From a bacterium (GTDB lineage: Bacteria; Armatimonadota; JACIXR01): a stretch of 64,000 nt of DNA. Positions 1 to 8,965 of this stretch are shown here, one piece after another. The number at the start of each line of letters is the position of its first letter. The stretch's first letter is position 1. The DNA lies in assembly GCA_014360495.1 (NCBI GenBank), contig JACIXR010000003.1:1-64000 (forward strand), written 5' to 3'. The position numbers and the translations under genes were made by a program. The notes below the pieces were generated by a model that did not search any database, was not told the DNA's origin, and saw only the letters and a program-made list of their open reading frames with translations.

Positions 1-391
1 CTAAACATGATACAGCTGCCCCCAAGTTAAGAAGCTTATAGATAAAAGGTGGTATTGGGATACGCCCATAAGTATGAACGCTAGAGGCTGGGTTATTAGC
101 TACATAACGATATCCCTCCGAGGCATGAAGTTTCCCAAAATTTACGAGATCTTTCACGCCAAACCTTGCAATCATAGGATTATACCATCTCTGCGTTAAG
201 AGATACATTCCTGCATCTCCATCTCCATAATACCCGAGCTCGCCAAGAACGGGATTAGTGAGGGAAGTCAATCTTCCCAGAGCATCATAGCTATAACTTG
301 TCTGACCACCAAAATAGTCGGTCATTTGGGTTTTCCTACCAGCGCTATCCTAAACTTTATACCTGCCATTTGTCAAGACTCTTGGTGTCAT
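1..391 (-). pseudogene. RHS-repeat protein C-terminal fragment (orphan tip, partial at window edge)
   Basis: Read on the minus strand this stretch encodes YD-type RHS core sequence (SYSYDALGRLTSL, then a RYVANNP-type motif) and runs off the window start. Positions 160-350 match 1524-1714, inside the intact RHS gene, at an offset of 1364 bases with few differences, so it is a duplicated core-plus-tip. A TAG stop lies in frame at 350-352, where the other copy has a sense codon, and no start is visible, so this copy is probably not translated as it stands. Beyond the shared core the tip diverges from the neighbouring copy. That fits an orphan RHS tip cassette of the kind that recombines with a full gene (known for RHS/CDI loci; inference here). 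Confidence 0.75.
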
Positions 392-402
392 AGCTCTTTA
401 TT

Positions 403-1050
403 TTATGGCTTATGAAATAACCTTGTCCTTAGTGGCCAAATGCTAATTCCAATAGAAAAAAAGCTTATACTACCCCCTAATAAAAAACAGGCAATTGCTA
501 AAATATGGACCCATAATTCAGCGAGCGGCGAAGACGTAAAGAAAGCGAGATATAGAATGGCAGGGAATTGAAATAATGCAAATTTTAACATTGTCTTTAT
601 GAGATTGATTATCGCTTGCCTAGGTGTTGCTCCTGCTAATGAATCTGACAATTTATTCAGGGGTTGGTTTAAAGAAGTCACAAATTTTCTGATAGAAGAC
701 GCTGATATAAAAAGTGGAACTAGTGGGCTAGCGAATTCATTAAACCAGCCTTTCGGGAGTAGGAGTAATGCACCGTAGCCAATAGCAAATCCTATGCAAG
801 GAATAACATCAAAACAAGCTTCGTTTACTTGAGGAAATTTGGAGGAGAGGTACCCCCAAACATAGCTCACTGTCTCTATAAGTAGAAGCCCCCACGCTCC
901 GAAGAAAATAAAGGGCATTTGTTCCACTCTTAATCTCCAATAACCCCTGGATGTTCTCTCACAGCCGATAACCGCTGAAAGTGCGGCCACAACGAGAAGT
1001 ATTAACAAAGGTCCATATACGCTTGTAGGGACTAACATGGCCTTCAGCAC
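403..1050 (-). CDS. Membrane protein downstream of RHS gene (candidate immunity protein)
   Basis: A 215-residue hydrophobic protein that I do not recognise. Several membrane segments are visible: roughly residues 10-30, 45-65, 85-100, 150-172 and 180-205. The GTG start at 1050 lies three bases after the stop of the RHS gene (an in-frame ATG occurs four codons in), so the two are probably co-transcribed. In polymorphic-toxin loci the gene immediately after the RHS C-terminal domain usually encodes the immunity protein, and membrane immunity proteins are known. That role is inferred from position only. It could equally be an unrelated membrane protein carried with the cassette. Confidence 0.6.
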   Translation of the reverse strand: MLKAMLVPTSVYGPLLILLVVAALSAVIGCERTSRGYWRLRVEQMPFIFFGAWGLLLIETVSYVWGYLSSKFPQVNEACFDVIPCIGFAIGYGALLLLPKGWFNEFASPLVPLFISASSIRKFVTSLNQPLNKLSDSLAGATPRQAIINLIKTMLKFALFQFPAILYLAFFTSSPLAELWVHILAIACFLLGGSISFFSIGISIWPLRTRLFHKP

Positions 1051-1053
1051 TGC

Positions 1054-2229
1054 TCACAGCACCATCCCTTGATAGTTAAAACACTTCCCCGGTTTACGAA
1101 CTTTAGGAGGTCGTGGTGGCATAGGCACCACAATCGGTTTTGGGGAAGGTTTCACGGGTTTAATTAGTATCTCACCAAACTTTGCTAAGAACCAGACAGC
1201 ACAAGCAAAACAGGGTCCAGCTTTTACAGGGTCTTTCTTGAGGCATTTAAAAAATTCTTTTATACTCTCTGGTATATCCAGAAGATCACCGAGTTCCTCT
1301 TTCAAACAATGCTTGATGCAGTCTATTCGATGGAATATAGCACGCCGGCATCCTATTATGCAACCGGCAATAATGCCTAGCCCTTTCAAGTCTATTATGC
1401 CCCCGCATACTATGCAGGCTACAGCACCTATGCTGATTGTACCTTCAGGGTCAACCTGTGAAACAGGGTTGCTCAAGGCATAATTGTAGAAATTTAAATC
1501 CTCTGGGCGCGGGTCCCTCATGACAAACCTTCCAATCATAGGATTATACCATCTTTGAGTCAAAAGATACATTTCTGCATCTCCATCGCCATAATACCCG
1601 AGCTCGCCAAGAACGGGATTAGTGAGGGAAGTCAATCTTCCCAGAGCATCATAGCTATAACTTGTCTGACCGCCAAAATAGTCGGTCATTTGCACTCGCC
1701 TTCCCGCGCTATCATAAGTATAAGATATATATCTTCCGTTTGGCAAGGTCTTTCTCGTCAATCTTCCCGCCGAGTCGTATTGATATGTTATCGTGTTTCC
1801 CGCCCAAGTGATTGTGTAGTTTGGAGGGGTTCCCGTCCAGGTTAAATCGTATTCCGATGTCATCCTTCCCACTGCATCGTAGTTATAGCCCACCCCCGTT
1901 CCGTTATCGTAGAGCTTATGCATCAACCTTCCTACCGAATCGTAGAAGAAATATGTCTTCCATCCCCTTCCGTCGGTTTTGACCTTCAATTTCCCATCCG
2001 CCCAGTACTCATAGGATTCTGAGGTTCCATCGGCGTAGGAGATTTGGATGAGCCTATTGAGGGAATCGTAGGTATAGTTCGTTGCATTGCCATTGGCATC
2101 AATGACCTTCGTCAGATTGCCATTGGCATCAATGACCTTCGTCAGATTGCCATTGGCATCGTATTGATACTGGGTTATATTGTTCAAGGAATCCCTCACT
2201 TGGACCAACCTGCCTTGAAAACCATACAA
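1054..2229 (-). CDS. Short RHS/YD-repeat protein with variable cysteine-rich C-terminus
   Basis: A 391-residue protein. Residues 1-210 carry YD repeats (YQYDANGN, YTYDSLNRL, YSYDALGRL). Then comes the conserved RHS boundary RWYNPMIGRF...RDP and NYALSNPVSQVDPEG at about 225-263. The last ~125 residues form a variable tail with CxxC pairs and a hydrophobic stretch, ending in a proline-rich segment. RHS proteins are normally 1000 residues or more, so this one is short or 5'-truncated. The TTG start at 2229 has no ribosome site. A good AAGGAGG-ATG at 2264 is in another frame and closes after 22 codons, so the 5' end may be frame-broken. A 30-base tandem repeat inside it encodes DANGNLTKVI. Confidence 0.75.
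   Translation of the reverse strand: MYGFQGRLVQVRDSLNNITQYQYDANGNLTKVIDANGNLTKVIDANGNATNYTYDSLNRLIQISYADGTSESYEYWADGKLKVKTDGRGWKTYFFYDSVGRLMHKLYDNGTGVGYNYDAVGRMTSEYDLTWTGTPPNYTITWAGNTITYQYDSAGRLTRKTLPNGRYISYTYDSAGRRVQMTDYFGGQTSYSYDALGRLTSLTNPVLGELGYYGDGDAEMYLLTQRWYNPMIGRFVMRDPRPEDLNFYNYALSNPVSQVDPEGTISIGAVACIVCGGIIDLKGLGIIAGCIIGCRRAIFHRIDCIKHCLKEELGDLLDIPESIKEFFKCLKKDPVKAGPCFACAVWFLAKFGEILIKPVKPSPKPIVVPMPPRPPKVRKPGKCFNYQGMVL
2086..2160 (-). repeat. 30-base tandem repeat (2.5 copies) in RHS gene
   Basis: Identical 30-base units at 2086-2115 and 2116-2145 are followed by a half unit to 2160. Each encodes ten residues (DANGNLTKVI) of a YD repeat in frame, so copy-number change would leave the protein in frame. 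Confidence 0.9.
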
Positions 2230-2342
2230 ATGATATAATAATTTTGCCTATCTGTCAATATCATCTCGCCTCCTTTTGAAATGATTCCATTCATTGTATT
2301 CCATATATATATGTGTCTATTTTTGCGAATTTTGCTCGCTCA

Positions 2343-2960
2343 TTATTTCAAAAATTTGCGGAGCTGTCTTTTCACCTCGCAAAATCTTCTTCTAACCGTT
2401 CCCTCTGGGCATTGGAGGAAGTTCGCTATCTCCTTCCATAGATATCCCTGCGAACGATATAGGAAAAGCTCCCTCAAATCCTTGGGAAGTAGGGAGATAG
2501 CCCCCCTCAAGCTCTCCCTTTCATCCCACAAATCCTCTCCATCTTCCTCATCATCTCCATATTCATCCATAAACCCTCCATAAACCACATTCCTTACCCT
2601 TATAATTTTCTTCCTAATCCTCTTTCCTATAGCATAGATATATCTTCCCAAACTTCCTTCTCCCTTGTATTTCTCTATGCACTTGTAAAGCTCCCACTCT
2701 ATCTCCATCTCAAAATCCTCCCTATCCTCCGTAATCGCTCCATCCCCACTCAATAGCCTCTTCACTATTCCCCTTATTATCCTGAAACATCTATTATGGA
2801 TGTAATCCCAACCTTCCTTCTTCCCAAACCTTTCTATTAACCATTTTATGCAATGGTAATCCCATTTCCCCTCCTCCTTCCCCTCAAGCTCTTTCGCAAG
2901 CTCACCCGCTAAATCATCGCTCAAATCGTATTTCTCTTTGAGAAAATCATAAGCCCTCAT
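2343..2960 (-). CDS. RNA polymerase sigma factor, ECF-like
   Basis: A 205-residue sigma-70-family protein. Residues 85-135 look like a region-2 core (EDFEMEIEWELYKCIEKYKGE...GRYIYAIGKRIRK). Residues 155-205 form a region-4 helix-turn-helix (LPKDLRELFLYRSQGY, WKEIANFLQCPEGTVRRR) that would contact the -35 element. An extra helical N-terminus of about 60 residues and an acidic linker (about 130-145) separate it from standard ECF factors. The ATG at 2960 overlaps the end of the DsbD-like reading frame as ATGA, so it is the last gene of a coupled three-gene operon. No anti-sigma factor is recognised nearby. Confidence 0.85.
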   Translation of the reverse strand: MRAYDFLKEKYDLSDDLAGELAKELEGKEEGKWDYHCIKWLIERFGKKEGWDYIHNRCFRIIRGIVKRLLSGDGAITEDREDFEMEIEWELYKCIEKYKGEGSLGRYIYAIGKRIRKKIIRVRNVVYGGFMDEYGDDEEDGEDLWDERESLRGAISLLPKDLRELFLYRSQGYLWKEIANFLQCPEGTVRRRFCEVKRQLRKFLK

Positions 2961-3801
2961 AGAAATCCCTCCACCGTCCTAAAGAGAAATAAGAGAAGGG
3001 CTCTTGGACGGAGATAGCTTTCTGTCCAAATATAGACCAAGGTGGGGAAGTAGACCTGTCCCGTGCAGAAGAGCTCAACAAATGACACGAAAGCTCCCGC
3101 TAAAAAAAGAAAAGGATTGAGGAGCTCTGCCTCATCCTATTTAAAATTGGAAAGAGATAGCCGTCCGCTTTGCAGATTAATGGATGGCGGAGGGTGACTA
3201 AAAGGAAAAGGAGCATCAAGACAGCCATCAGGGGATTGAAGATGCTGGAGAGGAGGGAAATCGCATATATTCCCTTTACAATCTGGAGCAGTCCCATTCC
3301 CAGAAGGGCATAGGCGATGAAGGAGCCGAGTATATAGGATGAGCCAAGTGAGAGGATTCTCTTTCTTGATGCGGAAGCTAAGAGGGAAAAGAGGAGGGCG
3401 ATTATTGAGAATGCACAAGGGTCAATTCCGTCAAGAAAACCAGCCGAGAGAACAGCGAGGATGGAGAGGGAGGGAAGTGGTGGCTTTGCCACAGATATGG
3501 GAGGGGCTCTCTCCTTTTCCTTAAGGATTTCGGGAAGCCTCGCCTTTATATCCCTCAGGGTAGTTAGGCAATGATTTGAGATGAATAGGGCGAGCGTTCC
3601 TCCCCATTTATCCTCTGGGATTTTGTAAGCCTTGTAGAATTGGAGGAGCTTTCCTATGTTTGGGGGATTGGAGAGGTCGTATTTTAGAATTTTTATCTCT
3701 TTATTATTTAATTTGGAGAGGAATCTCAGAGCTTTTTGGCAGTCGTTGCAAGTTGGGCTGTAAAAGATGTGGATTGTGATTGTTAAGATGAGGATTTTCA
3801 T
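2957..3801 (-). pseudogene. Thioredoxin-like/CcdA-DsbD-like membrane protein, frame broken at a 7-T run
   Basis: Residues 1-100 resemble a thioredoxin/glutaredoxin fold with a CNDC redox pair (about residues 18-21). Then come CcdA/DsbD-type membrane helices with the GFLDGIDPCAFS motif (about 124-135). The frame stops with TAG at 3100-3102, directly after a run of seven T on the minus strand (3102-3108). Adding one T continues the protein through AGAFVSFVELFCTGQVYFP, a second DsbD/CcdA signature, to a TGA at 2957-2959 that overlaps the sigma factor start as ATGA. The restored product is 281 residues. The break is therefore an indel error, a phase-variable tract or a slippage site. As written the product has 233 residues and loses the last helices. 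It begins inside the end of the gene before it (ATGA at 3798-3801). Confidence 0.8.
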
Positions 3802-4628
3802 TTCACCCTTGCCCCCAGGATTATTATGTTTGGGTAGTTTCCCATATAGTTCTTAGCTACGATTTGTTTGCCATCGTAGAGAATGAGATATACCACATCG
3901 CCAATACCGACATTCCTTTTGCCAAAAAGGCTTACCGCTTTCCTATCTCCTGAAAGTATAAGATAGCCTGTTCCGAGATAGGAATCAGCATCCCTTCTTT
4001 CCCTTGCCCTTTGAGGATTTCTTCCCTCTTTATCGTTTATGAAGCTGACTATTAAGGGTCTTCCTGAATCCATTTCCCTCTTATAGAAATCAAATGCTTT
4101 GTCCTTTCCCTCCGATGAGAATAATTCCCTCACCTCTAAATTCCTGCCCTTATATTTTGCGAAGCCTTCCAAACCTTGCTTTATATCGTGGATGAGGGGC
4201 TTTCCGGGAAGATTGCAAAGGCATTTCTCTATGAAGACATTCAGGGAAGCTATGAAGGCTTTCTCTGGTTCGTTTCCCTTGAAGCCCAGCTTAGCCATCA
4301 TGATGGCGGAGGCGGTGGCGTGGCTGTTGAGGAAGAAGGAGAAGCGAGGAAAATCCTTTATTTTTGCGATTCCCTCAAGCGAGGGGAGGCTGAACTCTTC
4401 AATGCTCCCGTTCCCATCGCAGATTAAATAGCCTGTTTCCCTTTTATTTGAGAGGATGGGATATTTTAGGAGGGAGGATTTTACTTTCTCTGGCTTGCCT
4501 AAATATGTGTCTTTAGATGCGAGGTTCAGGGATTTTAGGGTCTGGAGGAAATCGGGAAGACTTGCTCCATAGAGGAACAATAGTCCTACGAGAGAGAGAA
4601 TGTAGTCCTTCAAAAACAACCTACCCAT
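3798..4628 (-). CDS. Putative secreted or membrane-anchored protein, possibly C39-peptidase-like fold
   Basis: About 276 residues with a hydrophobic N-terminal segment (IL-SLVGLLFLYG) that could be a signal or anchor. I chose the ATG at 4628 because AGGGTG precedes it by six bases; an ATG at 4649 would sit almost on the predicted transcription start. SHATASAIMMAKLGF near residue 102, followed later by a GRPLIVSF strand and GTGYLILSG, recalls the layout of C39-like papain-fold peptidases. The expected catalytic Cys and His are not evident, so it would be inactive if it belongs there. It is the first gene of the coupled operon with the thioredoxin/DsbD-like and sigma-factor genes. Function unknown. 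Confidence 0.6.
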   Translation of the reverse strand: MGRLFLKDYILSLVGLLFLYGASLPDFLQTLKSLNLASKDTYLGKPEKVKSSLLKYPILSNKRETGYLICDGNGSIEEFSLPSLEGIAKIKDFPRFSFFLNSHATASAIMMAKLGFKGNEPEKAFIASLNVFIEKCLCNLPGKPLIHDIKQGLEGFAKYKGRNLEVRELFSSEGKDKAFDFYKREMDSGRPLIVSFINDKEGRNPQRARERRDADSYLGTGYLILSGDRKAVSLFGKRNVGIGDVVYLILYDGKQIVAKNYMGNYPNIIILGARVK

Positions 4629-4645
4629 CGCTTTCACCCTTTTTA

Positions 4646-4674
4646 ACATTTTATATTATTTTGAAAAAGTATGC
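4646..4674 (-). promoter_or_regulatory. Candidate promoter for the sigma-factor operon
   Basis: On the minus strand TTGCAT is followed after 15 bases by TATAAA, about 20 bases upstream of the chosen ATG at 4628. The spacing is shorter than ideal, so support is modest. Confidence 0.35.
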
Positions 4675-4784
4675 AAGGGAAATTTTCGTTTAACTCTACA
4701 GTTTAACGATTAACGTTTAGGGGTGCAGAGGGGAAATTGATAAATGGAGAATCAAGAGGTGGCGATGTGTTTTCCTTTAGACTT

Positions 4785-4823
4785 AGGGCGGGGGTTCCTT
4801 CGGAACCCCCGCCCTGTTTTTTT
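4785..4823 (+). terminator. Strong intrinsic terminator hairpin
   Basis: A perfect 14-bp inverted repeat (AGGGCGGGGGTTCC with its complement) around a TTC loop is followed on the plus strand by TGTTTTTTT. It lies just after the tpiA stop on the minus strand, so it probably ends the gap-pgk-tpiA transcript even though the T-tract faces the other way. It may work in both directions. Confidence 0.75.
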
Positions 4824-5604
4824 ATCTGTATTTTATTATCTTTCCAAAGCTCTCCGCCTTCGCCGAAGCCCTCCCAACTAACGCTCCGTCTATCTCCTCC
4901 TTCTCCATAAAGCTCTTTATATTGCCAGGGTCCACACTCCCGCCATAAAGAATTCGCATCTCCTCAGCCTTATCCCCGAATAACTCCCTCACTTTATTCC
5001 TTATCAACCCAATTATCCTGTTCGCCTCGTCAGGGTCACAAAACTCTCCCGTCCCTATCGCCCAAACGGGCTCATAAGCTATAACTACCCCCTCTATATC
5101 TCCAACATTAGCGAGAGCTCTTTCCACTTGGTAGCTAACTACCTCATCCTGCCTTCCCGCTTTCCTCTCCGAAATCGTCTCGCCAACGCAGATTATCGGC
5201 TTCAATCCCACCTTTAAAGCTGCTAAAACCTTCAAATTCACCGTCTCATCGCTCTCGCTGAAATAGGAAAGGAACTCTTCTTTGACGCTGCCAACACCGA
5301 ACCTTCCCCTCGTCTCAGAATGCCCTATTATCACATATTCACAACCTAAATCCTTTAGACTCAGGGGAGAGACCTGGGAGGTGAAACCTCCCCTCTCCTC
5401 CCAGAAGACTCCCTGAGCACCCAGCTTAACATTCGTTCCCTCTATTGCCTTCCTAACTATCGGTAGGAAGGGGAATGGCGGGCAGAGAACGACTTCGCAA
5501 TCAGCATCTTTTGCCGCTTCCGCTATCCCCTTCGCTTCTTTTTCGCACTCCTCAGTTGTTACATTGTAAAGCTTCCAGTTACCTGCCATTAAATGTCTTC
5601 GCAT
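4822..5604 (-). CDS. tpiA: Triose-phosphate isomerase
   Basis: Interconverts dihydroxyacetone phosphate and glyceraldehyde 3-phosphate in glycolysis and gluconeogenesis (cytoplasmic TIM barrel). The 260-residue length is normal. The catalytic set is visible: N9/K11 in AGNWK, H95 in IIGHSETR and E178 in AYEPVWAIGTG, plus the phosphate-binding LYGGSV near 220. It is the last gene of gap-pgk-tpiA and starts ten bases after the pgk stop. Nothing is unusual except GGFTSQVSP, where many family members have GAFTGE. Identification is secure. Confidence 0.97.
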   Translation of the reverse strand: MRRHLMAGNWKLYNVTTEECEKEAKGIAEAAKDADCEVVLCPPFPFLPIVRKAIEGTNVKLGAQGVFWEERGGFTSQVSPLSLKDLGCEYVIIGHSETRGRFGVGSVKEEFLSYFSESDETVNLKVLAALKVGLKPIICVGETISERKAGRQDEVVSYQVERALANVGDIEGVVIAYEPVWAIGTGEFCDPDEANRIIGLIRNKVRELFGDKAEEMRILYGGSVDPGNIKSFMEKEEIDGALVGRASAKAESFGKIIKYR

Positions 5605-5613
5605 ATTTTCACC

Positions 5614-6789
5614 TCACTTATCCTGTAAGACGGCTACGCCGGGCAGTTCCTTCCCTTCTATGAACTCTAATGATGCACCTCCGCCCGTTGAGATATGGGA
5701 GATTTTGTCCGCATAGGAAAGTTCCTCCAGAGCGGCGGCTATATCACCACCTCCAACTATTGAGAGGGCGGGAGATTCCGCGACAGCCTTCGCTACTCCC
5801 TTTGTTCCCTCAGCGAATATCTCAATCTCGTAAATTCCCATCGGTCCATTCCAGAAAATCGTCTTTGCTTCCTTTATGTAGTTAGAGAAAGTCTCCACGC
5901 TTTTAGGTCCTATATCAACGCCAATCCAGTCGGGAGGAATGCTGTCAACTGGGACGACCTTGTAGGATGCATCGGGAGCGATTTTATCCGCAACGACCAC
6001 ATCCTCCGCCAAAACTATCTTATCACCAGCTTTTTCTAACACTTTTTTCGCATAATCAAGATGCTCAGCGTCAAGAAGGCTCTTGCCTATCTCGTAACCC
6101 TTAGCCTTGAGGAATGTGAAGAGCATCCCTCCACCGATTAGCAATTTATCGGCTTTATCCAGAAGATTGTCAATAACGCCGATTTTATCGCTTACCTTTG
6201 CTCCTCCTAATATCACCACGAATGGCTTATCTGGAGCGGATATTACCTTGCTCAGGAACTCCAATTCCTTCTTCATAAGGAATCCCGCAACGGCGGGAAG
6301 ATATTGAGCAACGCCTACTGTTGAAGCGTGGGCTCTATGGGCTGTCCCGAAGGCGTCGTTGACATAGATATCGGCGAGTTCAGCCAATTGGCGAGCGAAT
6401 TCGGGGTCGTTCTTCGTCTCTCCGTCGTAGAAGCGAACATTCTCCAACATTATTATGTCGCCAGGCTTCATCTTATCCACAGCTTCCTTGACCTCGGGAC
6501 CGACGCAGCTGTCCAGCTTGAGAACCGGTTTCCCCAAAATCTCGCTGAGGCGGCGAGCTACATTATCCATCTTTAAAGCGGGGTCGACACCCTTCGGACG
6601 CCCCAGATGGGAGACGAGGATGAGCTTCGCCCCTTTATCCAATAGATACTCTATTGTGGGGACAGCAGCCCTTATCCTCCTATCATCAAGAATTGAGCCG
6701 TCCTCAGCCAATGGGACATTGAAATCCACCCTCATCAAAACCCTTTTTCCCGCTACATCAATATCCTTTACGCTTTTCTTTTCCATCAA
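5614..6789 (-). CDS. pgk: Phosphoglycerate kinase
   Basis: Transfers phosphate from 1,3-bisphosphoglycerate to ADP. A full-length 391-residue PGK with the N-terminal RVDFNVPL (about 21) and SHLGRPKG (about 60), the hinge and nucleotide part with [11 protein letters not shown] (about 195), and the C-terminal GGGDIAAA phosphate-binding loop (about 347). Start ATG at 6789, with AGGAGGTG just upstream. It lies between gap and tpiA with 9-11 base gaps, so the three are one operon, the usual lower-glycolysis block of bacteria. Confidence 0.97.
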   Translation of the reverse strand: MMEKKSVKDIDVAGKRVLMRVDFNVPLAEDGSILDDRRIRAAVPTIEYLLDKGAKLILVSHLGRPKGVDPALKMDNVARRLSEILGKPVLKLDSCVGPEVKEAVDKMKPGDIIMLENVRFYDGETKNDPEFARQLAELADIYVNDAFGTAHRAHASTVGVAQYLPAVAGFLMKKELEFLSKVISAPDKPFVVILGGAKVSDKIGVIDNLLDKADKLLIGGGMLFTFLKAKGYEIGKSLLDAEHLDYAKKVLEKAGDKIVLAEDVVVADKIAPDASYKVVPVDSIPPDWIGVDIGPKSVETFSNYIKEAKTIFWNGPMGIYEIEIFAEGTKGVAKAVAESPALSIVGGGDIAAALEELSYADKISHISTGGGASLEFIEGKELPGVAVLQDK

Positions 6790-6800
6790 TAAAACACCTC

Positions 6801-7841
<1,041 letters not shown>

Positions 7842-7847
7842 TTATAA

Positions 7848-7876
7848 AAGATAACGCCCTTGGAAATAAAAGTCAA
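7848..7876 (-). promoter_or_regulatory. Sigma-70-type promoter for gap-pgk-tpiA
   Basis: Minus-strand TTGACT (7876-7871), 17-base spacer, TATCTT (7853-7848), about 34 bases upstream of the gap start and followed by AAAGGAGG. Confidence 0.75.
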
Positions 7877-7921
7877 GAAAAATCGGACAATTTAAGAATT
7901 GAACCCCTCTTGTCTCTAAAT

Positions 7922-7950
7922 TTGACATTTTAAATAGAAAAAATTAGATT
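7922..7950 (+). promoter_or_regulatory. Sigma-70-type promoter for thi operon, implying a near-leaderless mRNA
   Basis: TTGACA (7922-7927), 17-base spacer, TAGATT (7945-7950). Transcription would begin near 7957, only about six bases before the thiE ATG at 7963. No ribosome binding site and no TPP riboswitch fit in between. Confidence 0.75.
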
Positions 7951-7962
7951 TAATTTTTGCTA

Positions 7963-8943
7963 ATGAAAATCAAGGGTCTTTATGTAATACTGGAGAATTC
8001 CCTTTTCGCTGAGGAAGTCCTCCAAGGCGGATGCCGAATCATTCAGCTGAGGAATAAGAGAGCATCCACACTCCAGCTCTATGAGGAGGCTATGAAGCTC
8101 AGAGAGCTAACAAACAGATACAATGCCCTCCTCATCATCAATGATAGGATTGACATAGCCCTCTCTTGCGAAGCTGATGGGGTCCATTTGGGGAAGGAAG
8201 ATTTGCCCTTGCCTGTTGCGAGAAAGCTTATGGGGAAGAGGATAATCGGATTTTCTGTTGATAATCTTGAGGAAGCGTTGAAAGCACAAAGTGAAGGGGC
8301 GGATTATGTCTCGCTCGGACCAATCTTTCCCACGACAAGCAAAGCGGATGCTGGTCAGCCCGTTGGTTTGAAGGAATTGGCAAATGTTAGACATCGCATT
8401 CACATCCCGCTCGTTGCCATAGGTGGACTCAATAGATATAATTTAATTGAAGTAGTAAAGAATGGCGCTGACGCTGTGGCGGTCATCTCTGCTGTTTCCC
8501 AATCTCCTTCCCCCCGCCAAGCAGTTGAGGAGCTGATCAGCTTGTTTAATAAAGCAATGGAGGAATTCAGGATGAAGGTCAAAATAAAATTTGAGAAAAG
8601 CAAGATTGAGGTAGAGGGAGAGCTTTTTGACACCAAAATAGGGAGGGCGCTATTTGATGCCTTGCCCATTCGCTCTGAAATTGATAAATGGGGAAAAGAG
8701 ATTTACTTCTCAACGGGAGTTGAATGCCAGCCTGAGAATCTGCAGGAAAAGGTTGAATTGGGCGATATGGGATATTGGCCGCCAGAAAACGCATGGTGTA
8801 TATTCTTCGGTCCCACGCCCATAAGCAAGGAGGGAGAAATCATACCCGATAGCCCAGTTGAGGTGTTCGGGAAGGCAATCGGGGACCTTAAGCCCTTAAA
8901 TAAGGTGAAAAGAGGAGATACTGTGATAATAGAAAAGCTTTAA
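7963..8943 (+). CDS. thiE: Thiamine-phosphate synthase fused to a cyclophilin-like (TM1367-type) domain
   Basis: Residues 1-200 are a TIM-barrel thiamine-phosphate synthase, which joins HMP-PP and thiazole phosphate: QLRNK, NDRIDIAL with ADGVHLGKEDL, LGPIFPTTSKADAG, AIGGL and GADAVAVISA. From about 205 to 326 it continues without a stop into a domain resembling the small cyclophilin-like family (GRALFDALPI, YFSTGVECQPEN, GDMGYWPPENAWCIFFGPTP). GGAGG-N8-ATG lies at the junction (ATG 8572, same frame), so the second domain might also be made alone. I prefer ATG 7963 to the TTG at 7957. First gene of thiE-thiC-thiL. ThiE function is secure; the job of the fused domain is unknown. Confidence 0.9.
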   Translation: MKIKGLYVILENSLFAEEVLQGGCRIIQLRNKRASTLQLYEEAMKLRELTNRYNALLIINDRIDIALSCEADGVHLGKEDLPLPVARKLMGKRIIGFSVDNLEEALKAQSEGADYVSLGPIFPTTSKADAGQPVGLKELANVRHRIHIPLVAIGGLNRYNLIEVVKNGADAVAVISAVSQSPSPRQAVEELISLFNKAMEEFRMKVKIKFEKSKIEVEGELFDTKIGRALFDALPIRSEIDKWGKEIYFSTGVECQPENLQEKVELGDMGYWPPENAWCIFFGPTPISKEGEIIPDSPVEVFGKAIGDLKPLNKVKRGDTVIIEKL

Positions 8944-8965
8944 TTAATTCAAAGGAAGTGATATT

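Noticed and set aside
2086-2160. Direct repeats that could suggest a CRISPR array
   Set aside because: Units are adjacent without spacers and lie in frame in the RHS coding sequence.
2199-2264. ATG with AAGGAGG at 2264 as a real RHS start
   Set aside because: Its frame differs from the RHS frame and closes after 22 codons; it may be a remnant of a frameshifted start but cannot be proven.
4785-4815. Large GC-rich palindrome as a mobile-element end or attachment site
   Set aside because: T-tract and position after tpiA fit a terminator; no partner copy is seen.
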